DNA of 64,000 nt from Phalacrocorax aristotelis (taxonomy: Eukaryota; Chordata; Aves; Suliformes; Phalacrocoracidae), in contig NC_134282.1 in assembly GCF_949628215.1 (NCBI RefSeq), positions 20,812,723 to 20,876,722 of the forward strand. Reading direction: 5' to 3'. The translations under genes were made by a program, and so were the position numbers. Below are positions 26,346 to 37,814 of the stretch, in pieces (positions within the stretch are counted from its first letter, which is position 1; each line of letters starts with the position of its first letter). Under the pieces are notes generated by a model that saw only the letters and a program-made list of their open reading frames with translations, ran no database searches and was not told where the DNA came from.

Positions 26346-29300
26346 AGGCCGGTGTGCGTTTGATGGGAACACATGGGCAGGGATTGGACTTTTCTTTCCT
26401 GCATCCCTGTCCCCGCTTGTTTGAGGCAATGGGGTCCTCCAGCAGCCACCTTTTCTAAAAGCTACTGATTTAAGCATCCAAATATTTCTGACTGTATTAG
26501 TCTGGATTTATAAAGGTCACTTATCTTCCCAAGGATGCATCACACTATGCAAGGAATAAGTAAGCCCACAATGCACTTGCATCCCCCAGGAAGGCACGGC
26601 AATCTCAAATGGGTAGGGGTCTCCTCCAGCCTCTCCTCTCACTGCAGCTGCACAGCCAGGCAGGCTCAGCCTGGCTGCTCAGGCATCCCCTGACACTTTA
26701 TCTCATCAGCCTTTCACTCCTCTCTCTAACCACCCGAGAAAAGGCCGCTCCTGCCTGAGCTGCCCAGGCCCTTTGCTGGCAGCCTGGTGCCTCACTTGGA
26801 CCATGCCTGAGGTCATGGGTTGAGCCTGGCATCCTGCTCGCCGCACCACCAGTGACTGCCCCAGCCACCCGCCAAAGGAGGGAAGAGTAATTCCCACACC
26901 TCACTGGTGAATCTGGCCCTTCGTTTCCTTGCCTTTTGTTGCATGTGCTTAAACAGTAGCTGTTTCAGAAGTGATTTTTTTTTCTCCAAAATACAGATTT
27001 ACATATTTCAGAAACCTTTGAAGATGTAAATCAAACAAGATAAATTTTAAAGCTCCTCTAATCAGCATCACAGCCCTGGTTTGTGCCATATGGAGGAGCA
27101 GAGGAACAGACTGGAGCTGAGAGAGTGAGATGGGGTGGGTGACGCACCAAACAGCCTCATCAGCAGGTCACACCAGTGGAGATAAGCCCAAACAGGAAGA
27201 TTTAATAGGCACTGTAATGTACACGGTCATGACCATCACAACAGAGCATCAGGGTAGCTGAAAAAAAAAATAGATTTTTCTCATTTAACCAAGCATATCA
27301 TTTTACAGTCATGTTTTGGAGATTAACAATGAACAGAAGAGGCTACTGCTGCAAGTGCTTGAGGGACGGGGTCTTCATCCTGCAAAAGGGTTATCGAAAG
27401 CTCCATTCGAAAACAGCAGGCAGTGTTCAGACTGCATGAGCTGGGCCAGCAATGGGCTTTGAGTAGAGGCAGTTTCATGAATGTATCTATGCAGAAAATG
27501 ATCAGAGTAGAAATGGCTCCTGTCGCCTGCTGGAACCGCTGTTACAGGCAGTGCTGTGCCAGGTGGTGCCTGGCCTTTACAAGCCTTTGCAGAACAACAG
27601 AAATGCAATACCCACCTCATTATGGGGACCAGTTTCCATACTTTTCTCAGTGAACAGTTGAAAAAAAGCTTCCTGGACAAAGTTTTGCTGCTCTTCTTTT
27701 GGCTGGCTGTCAGCCTGAATGGTGGACATTGTCTAGGGTGTGGAGCACTGTGCCCGCAAGGAGGTGGATTTACACCAGGCTTACAGCATTTCACAGAGCA
27801 GGGAGTGCTTTAAGGATTTGCTTAGTCTAGAAGGGCTGCGTATTGTGACAGGAGAGGATGGGCTAGCTCCCCGCACTCCCCATCCCTGCCAGTGAGACTC
27901 CAAAGCATTTTGTGGTGGGGTAGCTTTCAGCCAGGTGAGAGAGGGGTCTGACCTGCTGAGCAGCCATGTGGTTGCCACATCCCCAGCACAAGGCTGCTTG
28001 GGAGGATGCAGCCTACAGCAGGGATGGGAGTGGGACCTCCTGCTCACCTGAATGTCAATTCTTTCTATTCCCATCACACAGAGCAGGGCTTCATTCCAGG
28101 ATTAGTCCCCTGGCACAGGCATGGCTCCTTAAGGCACTGGGAGCAGGACAGGGCACAGTTCACCTCTGTGGGGTCTGCGCTGGTGTGCACAAAGAGCAGG
28201 CAAGGGGGAAGGGCTGTGGTACCTGACATAAAGCAAAAGCAGGGGTGAAAAGGAAGCTGTTGATTTAAAGAAGGCTGTTCAGACTTTATCTCCAGCTTCC
28301 CGTGCGTTCAAAGCTAAGCTGCATTGCCTTCTCAGTCTTAAAAGCTTTTCAAGCCCTGTCTACCTTTGAGTGCAGGAAGAGCCTTGATTCTGCCACTCTT
28401 TTTCATGTCTCAGCCCTGTTGGTCTTTTTTCCTCAGCAAGATTAATCAGAGTGAAAACTGATGGGCTGAGAAGGGCAGAGCTCTTCCCAGGCTCCCACCT
28501 ACACCTGCAGTGGAGTCTGTGTAATTGCATGGCTGGCTGCTGGGAAGCTCCTGTTGGGTGACAGCTCTGCTGGGGGCAGCTGGACTTTTCACAGCTCTGT
28601 AGATATCCAAACGCTGACAGGAAGTTCTAAAAATGGTTTTGAAAATGTACTTTTACCATTGCAAGTACTGTCAACCTTCACTGAGACCTCTGGGCTGGGC
28701 TGCAAAGGAAGTCCACAATGTTAGGCACAAAAATAGAAAATATTTATGTAAAGAAGTAAAATGTTATAATACCTTCTCTTTTTCAGTAAGTGTAAATTAA
28801 TGGCAATTCAGTGCTGTGCTGAAATACGTGGGGTGAGATTGTGGGAGAGCTATTTTGGGGCAAAAATATGCAACACTTTAATTGTCACCCACTCGTTTGC
28901 TTTTTAATGTGAACAAGGCTTCAGCAGCCTCCAAAGAGCATGTGCCTGCTACCGGACCTGCCCTGCTCTGGAGTGGCCCCAGCTGGTGACCTCCAGCATG
29001 TCCACAGGCAGCTTTTTAAACAAATACAAGATCGCTGCTCAAGGAGCCAAATACCACCTCCTGTGTCTATGACTGTAGCCTGGAAAAAGGGTTCCATGGT
29101 TCCATGCTTTCCAGTAGCGGTAACCTAGCAAAGGAAATTTGGGAACCCCCTGCTCTGCTCGTTTCCCACAAGATGTTCATGGATGCTAATAACCTCACCA
29201 GCTTCTGTGGCAAGGATGTGCACGCAGAGAAACGGCAGTCATATGCCATAATGGAAGGTGGTGAAGCTTCGGGTTTTTTCTTCCCCAAATCCATCATTGT

Positions 29301-32300
29301 TTTTGGAAGGTGAAGGAGGGCTGCTCTGTATTTGAGGGTTTTTCAGAATCTGCTGAAGTGGCCTAATCCTGCTGCCACTGATCTCAGCTGGGGAAGAGTC
29401 ACACCACTGCTGAGGATTTCTGGACGTTAGGTCCAAACACCTAAGTGATACCCCTGAATGGGACAGGACACCCCAGCAATGCTGCTCGTAGGACTCCCAG
29501 AGCTAGCAGGCCAAGTAGCTCCAGAGAGCCACCTCTGGTTATTTTGTATTGATATGCAGATTTACTCTGGCTTTTTTGCAACTTACTACCAGGGAAATGG
29601 AATAATATTCCTCTCCTTCACCTTTGTATTGGCATTAAAGCACTGTCCTTAACCATGCACAGAGACCTGCATCCTGGAGCTGTAATTGCACCTGGGACCT
29701 TTCCACACCATAATGCAGAATAATAACAGCTCAACACTAACGAGCTCTACGTGTTCAGTCAGGATCAGACCTGCCATCCTCCTTCCAAATGAAATTGCTG
29801 CTGGTCTGCTAGTGACTACGCTAAGGCTTGCGATCAGTTTGGGCAAGTCTTAATTTTGATTCACGTTTTCTCCAAAAAAGCCAAAGAAAGACAAAGCCAG
29901 GACACTGAAGCAGAGATGAATGCACTTAAACTGACAAAAAAAAGGACCCGAGGCTCTCTTTAATGTGCAGTTTATCTGCAATTTAAAAAAGTAAACAGCC
30001 ATGCTGAAGATGCATAAACACAGTTTGGAGAGCCATTGACATCTAGGTCAGCATTTCAGCGTTGCCTGGGGATCTCATTACATGAATCAGGGAGACTCTG
30101 TGCTGCTCCAGAAGCAAGGTGGAAGATACTTCTGAACCAGTATAATGAAGCCAGGTAGGCTTCTGCACAATCAATAGCAGCTCCGCTGCAGACGTAAGCC
30201 ATTGCTGAGCTGAAATTGCTAAATTACTACCAACTCACACCATTCAGTAACAGGGAAGGAAGTCTTCCTTTTATTGTCTAGCGGTTTTGGTCTACAATTG
30301 TGTGCCAAGCAGAACCTGAAGCATTTGCCAGCAGTAACCAGCGCACCTTCCAGGTGCTTGAAGGAAAGTATCAAGCTGTCAATCTGATAGTCATCAACAA
30401 AACACACTTTTTTTGGGAGGTGGAAGAAAAAGGCTTGCATTAATCCACGTTCATTTGATTTGCAGTCTATGACTTTTGCAGAACATGAATCTATTCTGTA
30501 TTTGAGACCCAGACTGTGTTTGTATTTTAAGCTAGTCTTCCAAGCAAAACATGTGAAAAGAGAACATTTAAACAGGAAGGGTTCGATATTTTTTTTTCCT
30601 CATAAATTTCTGTAGGTCTTGCTGCTAATTACTGGAGATCTCAGCACAAGAGCTTTTCTTTCTAGCAAACCAGCTTCTCATGTTTCCTGCCCTCCAGTTA
30701 ATCAGTTATAATCTCTGTTTGTTTATCTAACTTTTAAAAAGCTAATTGAGTGTTTGTGACATGAGTTGGCCTGAGACTGACTACGAAAGCAAAGTTTGCT
30801 TGCGTGTACCCACAGAGGCTAGAGAGGATGGGCTATGGCAATGCCCGCAGCCTGTTGCTGCATCCTCTGGTTGTTCATTTCCTGATGCCCAGTGACCACC
30901 GACATGCATGCAGGGTGGGTTCAGCACAGCCTGCTGGCCTGCTCGCTGTGTACTGGCTCCATCCCCCTGTGCCTGCTCGTGTGCCTTCCAGGAGGTGTTT
31001 TTTCCCAGGAAGCAGTCAGTCGGCAGGGCTGGCCGGCAGCCCGGAGCCTGCGCAGGTAGGGCACGGGCAGCTGCCAGGGGCTGATGGCTTGCAGCCTTGA
31101 CCAATCAAGGCAGAATCCAAACCAGCAAGGGTGGGTTAGGATCAAGCAAGGCAGGGTCTTGTGCAGGAGCCACTGCAAGCCTGATCCTCCGATTCTTCTG
31201 GAGGGGCTAGAAAAGCAGGTTAGAAAATAAAAAAATTGAGCTTTATTGCAAACTCGTGTGTGTCTCTTCTCTGTTAATTGAAGGAACATATTTGTGGTGA
31301 GAGTGGTGATCTTGTGTCCTTTCTTGCTCCACTGTCCCCACATCCCCTCCCTGCCACAGACATGCTCTTTGGAAAAGCCAGGCACCTTTTTCTCACTGCG
31401 AACATGTGGTACAGGACAGTAGCTGCACCCACAGCTCCTTACTCCCCCGTGCCCTGCAGTCAGACTTCACAAGACGCAAACCAGCACATGTAGGTGTCAG
31501 GGCTTCTCTGCAGTTAATATTGTTTACCTTCCTTACACAGTACAGACGTCTTCAACCTGAGTACCAAAGCGTTCTCTCCCCAGCACGTGCTCCTTAGTGA
31601 TTGCGGCCTTTGCACGCAGCATCCCTGGTGGGGCAGCCCAGCATGTGTGAGGCTGGGGCTCGCACGAGCCAGTCAGGTCAGGGTGTTACTAACAGTGTGT
31701 CGGATCCTCTGAGCAAGAGACTTTTCTCAAAATCTGTATTAAATTGATCGCAAGTGAGGGTTTTGTTGACAATGTGGGTTTTTTTCGCCTTGACCATGCA
31801 ATAATAACTAAGCCACACTGATTTTTTTCCCTTTTCCTTTCTGTCTTTAAAATAGGTCCCTAGATCACATCGGACTTTGGCCCCCTTATAGCTTTCTGTG
31901 GCACCACATGGCTACAGGCTCAAAGGATGTGGCCAGTGGAGAAATTCTCCTCTCTAAGGGGAGTTTCTCAAAGGATGGGTCTGCTATATGGTATCTTAGT
32001 CATGCTGATGCCTGCATATTATTGTTACAAAAGAGATGAGATTTGGGGTTTTTTTTTGGCAACTATGTGTTCCTGGGATACTATTTCAGCACCAGACAAA
32101 TAGGCTATAATGCAAAGACCCTTCAGAAGGTCCCACTTGAATTCCCGGTATGAAAAAACTACCATCTAACCTCAAGCCGTCAGGTATGAGGCATACTCTG
32201 TTTCCAAAGTGATTTGAGACATCATGCATAGTTCTATAAAAATGCAAAACAGGGCTGCAGTATTACCTCCCATAGTTCAGGAGGTTTGGAGGAATTAGTT

Positions 32301-33213
32301 CACCATTTATTACTGAAAAAGCACTTCCTTAAAGCTGTGGCTGCTACATCTTCTTTTGCAGCAGGCTCTTTATTTTTGTGCTTATAACATTGCAGTTTAT
32401 TTCCGTGGCAACAACTATAATGTGATAATTCGCATCCATAATCACTTCACTGTTATTAGAAAAGGTAAACCTGTGATGATCATTCAGAAAAAATTACCTG
32501 AGTCCAGCTGAAATAGCAAACTATTTAAAAAATTAAAAATTAAGTGGATTTCTCAGGTATTAAATCATGAGATATTGAGCTGAGCATATGATTTTTCTCC
32601 TCTCACTGCAGAAAAGTTGCCTGCCATACCAGGGGCCAAGCCTGTGTAAGCAGGCTAGAGAGCTGAGACTGCAGATGAGGTAAACACAAGCACTCTCATT
32701 TGTATTGTACTTAAGCTTTGTCAGTGTTGTTCTCTGTTTTCCCTTCCTTGAGGACTCCAATTACTCATGTACTGTTTTCCTTCATTCTATGTGATGTACA
32801 AATTGTTTCTACATTCCAGGTTAGTTTCTGATGTTCCTCTCTTCTGTTTATGTGTGGGTAATGAAGATGCTGCCCTGCTCGTCAGGAAATAAGTAGGCTG
32901 CCTGACTCCAGTCTCAGCTGAAGGAGAGAAGCCACATCTAGGTCAGTGGAATCGCTATGGCTTACCACTAACCCTGAACTGGGGTTTGCCTCAGCATCAC
33001 CAGTTATTCAGTGTTTCTGAACATGTTCTGTCTTTCACCTGTGTCCAAAATCTCAATGCTGTCCTTCACTGATAAGTTTACAACATAGTATGGGCTCCAC
33101 CGGGATGAACACTGCATGCAATCTGTGAGGAACTAAGGGAAAAATACCTTTCCCTTGGCTCATATTCCAAACCAGACACAGGTGTCTTTCCTAGTTCCAT
33201 CTGCTGTGGGGTT
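26346..33213. other. Non-coding stretch, no supported gene
   Basis: No gene is recognised. ORFs are numerous but short and mutually antisense (for example 27,375-27,794 minus against 27,423-27,653 plus). AT-rich blocks at about 30,580-30,760 and 32,380-32,560 have conserved-element-like sequence. The intervals at about 26,580-26,900 and 30,800-31,100 are C/G-rich and produce spurious ORFs on both strands. Confidence 0.55.
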
Positions 33214-33239
33214 TGTTCTAAAAAAATTTTTTTAGAACA
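33214..33239. repeat. 26-bp perfect palindrome
   Basis: A perfect inverted repeat with no spacer: TGTTCT, seven A, seven T, AGAACA. It is fully self-complementary over 26 bases. The arms are steroid-receptor half-site words (TGTTCT/AGAACA), but in everted order with a 14-bp A/T core, not the usual 3-bp spaced response element. It could form a cruciform, or arise from a small inverted duplication. Confidence 0.9.
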
Positions 33240-33266
33240 TAGTAAAAGTGTTTTATTTTCTTGTGC

Positions 33267-33286
33267 ATACACACATACACACACAC
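33267..33286. repeat. Short CA microsatellite
   Basis: An impure (CA)n run (CATACACACATACACACACAC) about 30 bases after the palindrome. A simple-sequence repeat. Confidence 0.75.
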
Positions 33287-34079
33287 TTGTGTTTAATTAA
33301 ATGAGAATCCTGCTTGTATGATGAGACTCACCTGCAGACGGTGTGTAGGACTCCATACTTGTCTGGTCTTCAATGCCATGCCTCAATTCAAATGATCCTC
33401 TGTTTTGATGAGTTGATTAAATCTATTCTAGCTGAATGCTTAGAAGTCGTCAGGCTACTGGTAATATAAAATGAGCTAAGAAAAATACTGTACATATGCT
33501 TTCATGAAAATCTTATATTTCCTCCATAAATAGAAGTAAGAAAGCTGGCACTGAGAGAACACAGCAGGCTATCAGAGAGGTCAGTTTGGCTGGCGTAGAA
33601 ATTGTTCTTCAGATGACATGATTTCCCATGAATTACTGACTGCATAACCAGGTTGGGAAGTTAGACTTTGAGAAAGGTAAGAGCCATTTGAGCCCATGCG
33701 TGGTCATGAGCACTTCATCTAGCTTGAAGCAGCTGGCTGAGCAAATATCACTTTTCTTCATTGTGTGTGATGTGGGTTGAGAGTTAGAATTATGAAACAA
33801 ACCGCCTCGCCTGCTGCTTTGTCTCATTACATTTCCATAGGCCAAAAAGAACAAAAAACCCCATATCCAATAATGCAAGTGTGGGCTCGCCTCGGCGCTG
33901 TGTTCCCTTGCCAAAGGGTGGTGAGAGGTCTCTTCCCAGTCCCTGAACACTCCTAGGGCATGATTTACAGCTCAGCCGGCCTGGGTCTGCATGTTCTTCA
34001 TGTGTGCTCTTCTTGCACGTGGTGCTCACCTACACTGGTACACAGATTTGGCAAGTAAAGTTTGTGGCTATATATAGAC
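33287..34079. other. Non-coding stretch, no supported gene
   Basis: No exon or repeat is recognised. A 105-codon minus-strand ORF (33,633-33,950) overlaps another minus-strand ORF in a different frame. Neither has a recognisable domain. Confidence 0.55.
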
Positions 34080-34560
34080 ATTCTGCAATCTGTTAATTAA
34101 TGCTTTGTCTTAATTAGAATACAGTTATGAAGAATTGGCTCTGATGTTATTTTTGGCAAAGTTGGATAGGCCAGATTTGATTTTTGCTTTCTTTTAAATT
34201 TCCTGCTTTTCCTGTTGCATGATATTGCAGTCTTTTAACAGCTATTAGAGTCACCATGTGATATGCACTCCTTGTTGCTGTGTGTGTTTATTTCTTGCTT
34301 CACATTCAGAGTATTATCAATATTGATTCTCAAGATGGCTCCTATGCCATTTCTAGAGAGACATGCAAATTTAACTGCTTTCCATTTAATATTAACTGAA
34401 ACTCCCTGGAACATTATCATCTGCATGGCAACCCGCAGCCCATCTGCGACTAACATCAATATTACAAAGTGAAAGAGCCTGCTTTTTACATGATAAATAC
34501 GCATTGTGAAAATCCTTATCAGATCTGAACGTGGGCTTGGTGGGAAAAGCCATCCCCTCC
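34080..34560. other. Probable conserved non-coding element (enhancer-like)
   Basis: A roughly 480-base AT-rich, high-complexity block densely packed with developmental transcription-factor-like words. These include TTAATTAA (34,093-34,100), TAATTAG (34,111-34,117), an octamer ATGCAAAT (34,363-34,370), CATCTGCATGGCAACC and CTTATCAGATC. Both strands carry sizeable overlapping ORFs (34,263-34,472 plus; 34,235-34,567 minus), but neither encodes a recognisable protein. The texture matches vertebrate conserved enhancers near developmental genes. This is inference from appearance; cross-species alignment is the decisive test. Confidence 0.4.
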
Positions 34561-37500
34561 CTAACACTAACAGCAGGTCACATTATACTTCAGCTGTGAA
34601 TAATGGGCAGCAGTGATTCACTCTGCAGCTAGTCTCATAAAAGTCCACTCCTTATTCTCTGAGATGAATAGGAGGGATATTTTGATAGGCAAGTGTTGTT
34701 GTTCATAAGTTCCTTCTAGGTCACTTTAAACCAACACATGTAACCTCTCCTGGCTGGCTCCCAGCGTCATGCAAACTGGCAGATCCACTAGTCAGTTCAA
34801 ACACAGGTGCTGGAGCGGTGTTTTGGAGGGGACACGCTGGACGAACCACATCCTCGGAGTGGGGAATTGGGTACAAAACTGCACCAAAGGCAAATATCAA
34901 AACTCAGGAGTGCAGAGCTCTACTCTTTAAGGGAAAAAGAAGAGTGCCAAGCACTTGCCAGAGAGGCAGAAGCCTGTTCATCTGAGCACTAGCCACAGAG
35001 AGGATCCTCACATCTTTCGATGGTCTTCTGCCTAGGGGTGACATCAGTGCAGGCTCCCTGTTTGGGGTTGTGCTTTCCCTCAAGTTAACGGTGCTGCTCT
35101 ACTTACAAGAAATCAGCACAGTATTAATTTTGCTGTGTCTTTATTATTCCTTTTCTGTTTTTCTACATATATGGCTACTTTTAGGCTTTAATGAAGTATT
35201 TTCCACCAAGCAGCCCTGTGCAGTACAACAAAAATAAACACTCTTATAACAACATGCGAAAGATCAAACTGTTAAACTCGCTCAAAGTATACAGTTCATA
35301 AATTAAAAGTGCTTATGCTCATACTTTAGTATTGATTGCTGAGTTTATAAAAATAGAAGAACTTGCCCTTAGGAAACAAAAATCATGGTTCCTTAAGCTT
35401 TTCTTTGTCAGGAAGCCAAAAAGACAACATTACATGGAAATGTCACCATTTGTTCATGTCAAATGTAGTTATTCAATTAGATATTTTATAACTCTACTGA
35501 GTTATACAAAGGAGGTTAATGTTTTCTATTGTTTTTCTTCATGCTGTGCCTCTAATACACACAAAGATAACTTATCCTAGTAAAATATACAGTGTAATTT
35601 GGTAATGCGTTTATTGGATTCCCATAAAAGACTATGAGAAATTATTCAAGATTTTTGCTTCCTCAACTAAAATTATCTTTCTTCTTTTTTTTTTCCCCTC
35701 ATAATCTTTCAAGCTTCTTGCCTCTGGAAATGCCTTAAAGAAGAAATTGCTAGAAACAGAGTTGCATTTTTTTTCTCCCAAGAGTCAGGAAAGAAAGACT
35801 TTCTGGAGAAGGTCTTCAGTTACTCATGTTTTCCAAAATTTAATTGTCTACGGTTCTGAAACATATTCGACATCTTGCAGATCAATAAATGCAAGAGGAG
35901 CCTAAATTTACAGTAACTTGCCTTTTGAAATTGTCTTATGGAGGGTTCAGATCAGTTACAGTTTTATGGTTGTGGTTTTGTTGTAGTTTAAACTAGCAAA
36001 AATATATTAATATTTCTTGTGGATTTAGTTTTCTGCCAGATTGGTGTCTGGAGCTCCACTCAGTTCCAGGGGTCATTGATGCAAGGAAGAGAGATGGGAA
36101 TATGCAGCCCCACTGCAAGGGAAAGGAGAGGACCAGGGTGACATCGACTTTAAGTTCACTTAACCAGTGATGGAACTGCAGCCTAAGCAGCTGGATAAAG
36201 ATATGGGCATGCTCTTGAGTTTTACTGAACGGGGACAATGGTACCATGCCCTGTGCAATGGCCTTGCCACAGATGTAAAAAAAAAAAAGAAGTAAGGCCA
36301 TTTATCTGACTTTGGGCTGAGAACCACGTATGTGGTCCACAGTTACTTCCTAAAAGTTCCTGTAAGTACTTGCACTATGTGAATTTACTGGAGGTGACAT
36401 TTCTCGAAGGGACCAACACCCTCCCTGGAAAAATTGAAGTTCAGAAAAAGAGAAAGTTGAAGACCTTGACCCCCTTCCTCTTGTGTAATTTGATTAGCTC
36501 ATCCTCTTAGGCAGCAGAAGTTGCTGTCCCCACAGTGTTGGTTTTAGGGCTTTTTGAAGTCTCGTGTTGTATTAGGAACTTCTATCGTGTTTGAACTCAG
36601 TTAAGGACATGAAACCAACTGTAGTTTGACAAGCCACATAGACTGGAGCTAATTTTTGTTCTCTATTAATTTACCTGCCTGTTTATTTTGTGCTGCCCAA
36701 GATTTAATCAGACCTTGCTTGTGAGATGCTAAACACGTTTGTCTCAAACCGTGCCAGCTGCTAACTGATGGAGCAGCGGCAGTGTGTCACCTGGTCTGGT
36801 TACTCCTCCTCATGGCTGGGCACAGCTGCTGTGCTGTAACATGGACGGACCCCAAGCCTAAGGCTTCCCTCGACTACTGTATCCTTGAGTACATGAAATG
36901 AGCATTGAAAGGGTGTTTCACAGCAGGTACAGCTCTGGGCTACCCTGGCTGGTCAGGAGCTAGGGGGGCTGACATGCAGGAACCCCTCCATCCAGCTTAC
37001 AGGCTACACAAAGAGAGCAGAAGTGCTGGAGATGATGGTGTGCTGTGGTGCACAGTTTGTGGACTGTCCTCTGGGAGGGACGCTGCAAACTGTGATGACT
37101 AAGAGTGTCCTGGAAACTAAATCCACTGTAACTAAGGGTGTAGGTTCATGAAATGCTTAATCTAATTTAAATGCAAGCTGCTTCCAACAGAGGTGGCCTC
37201 TCCACAACCCACATGCATGTTCCTGCCCTCTCCCTTCTGTCGCCTCTGGGTATCCTCGAGCTGTAGGCTGACTTGGATCACGTTGTTCATCCAGTATGAA
37301 GCAGCTGACTGTCTGCGCATTGTAGGTTCAGTTTGTGTCAGGCCATAACTACGCATATGACAATCTGACCTAGAAGGCCCCATCTGGTAGGACAGAGGGA
37401 GAAATATGACTCTGTTTGGCAGCCTTCAGTTAGACTGGTTTGAGTAAAAGGGAACTGGATGACAGGGAAACCAATTTGAATAATGCTGGCGGATGAACTG

Positions 37501-37758
37501 GTTTCAGCAGCTCAGGAGAATAAAAATCAGAAAACCATGGGAAACTCCTCTTAGATATCTCATGTAGGAACTGCACAAAACCTGGAGCCTTGCACCAAGC
37601 TCTGGTAAGCAGGACTGCAGACAGAGGAGCTTTCTTTTGGAAACGTCGCTTGGAAGAAATCAGCCAAACAAAGGTGGTTTGATGGGGCTTGCTGATACAT
37701 TTATACAGGTCAACAGTCTTGAGGCCAGGAAGGAGCTCTGGTTTCTAGACAAATTCCC
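34561..37758. other. Non-coding stretch, no supported gene
   Basis: No supported gene. A 61-codon charged ORF at 34,807-34,992 is mentioned in the findings. The interval at 35,100-35,950 is AT-rich and complex. A 12-base A-run lies at about 36,277-36,288. Confidence 0.55.
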
Positions 37759-37814
37759 TCTCTCCCGTCCACTTTACTACTGGTCACAGCTCTCTCCTGT
37801 TCACTTTACTACTG
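37759..37814. repeat. Two-copy imperfect tandem duplication, 32-bp period
   Basis: The unit TCTCTCC(C/T)GT(C/T)C followed by ACTTTACTACTG occurs at 37,759-37,782 and again at 37,791-37,814, differing at two positions over 24 bases. It is a small local duplication that does not resemble a mobile element. Confidence 0.8.
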
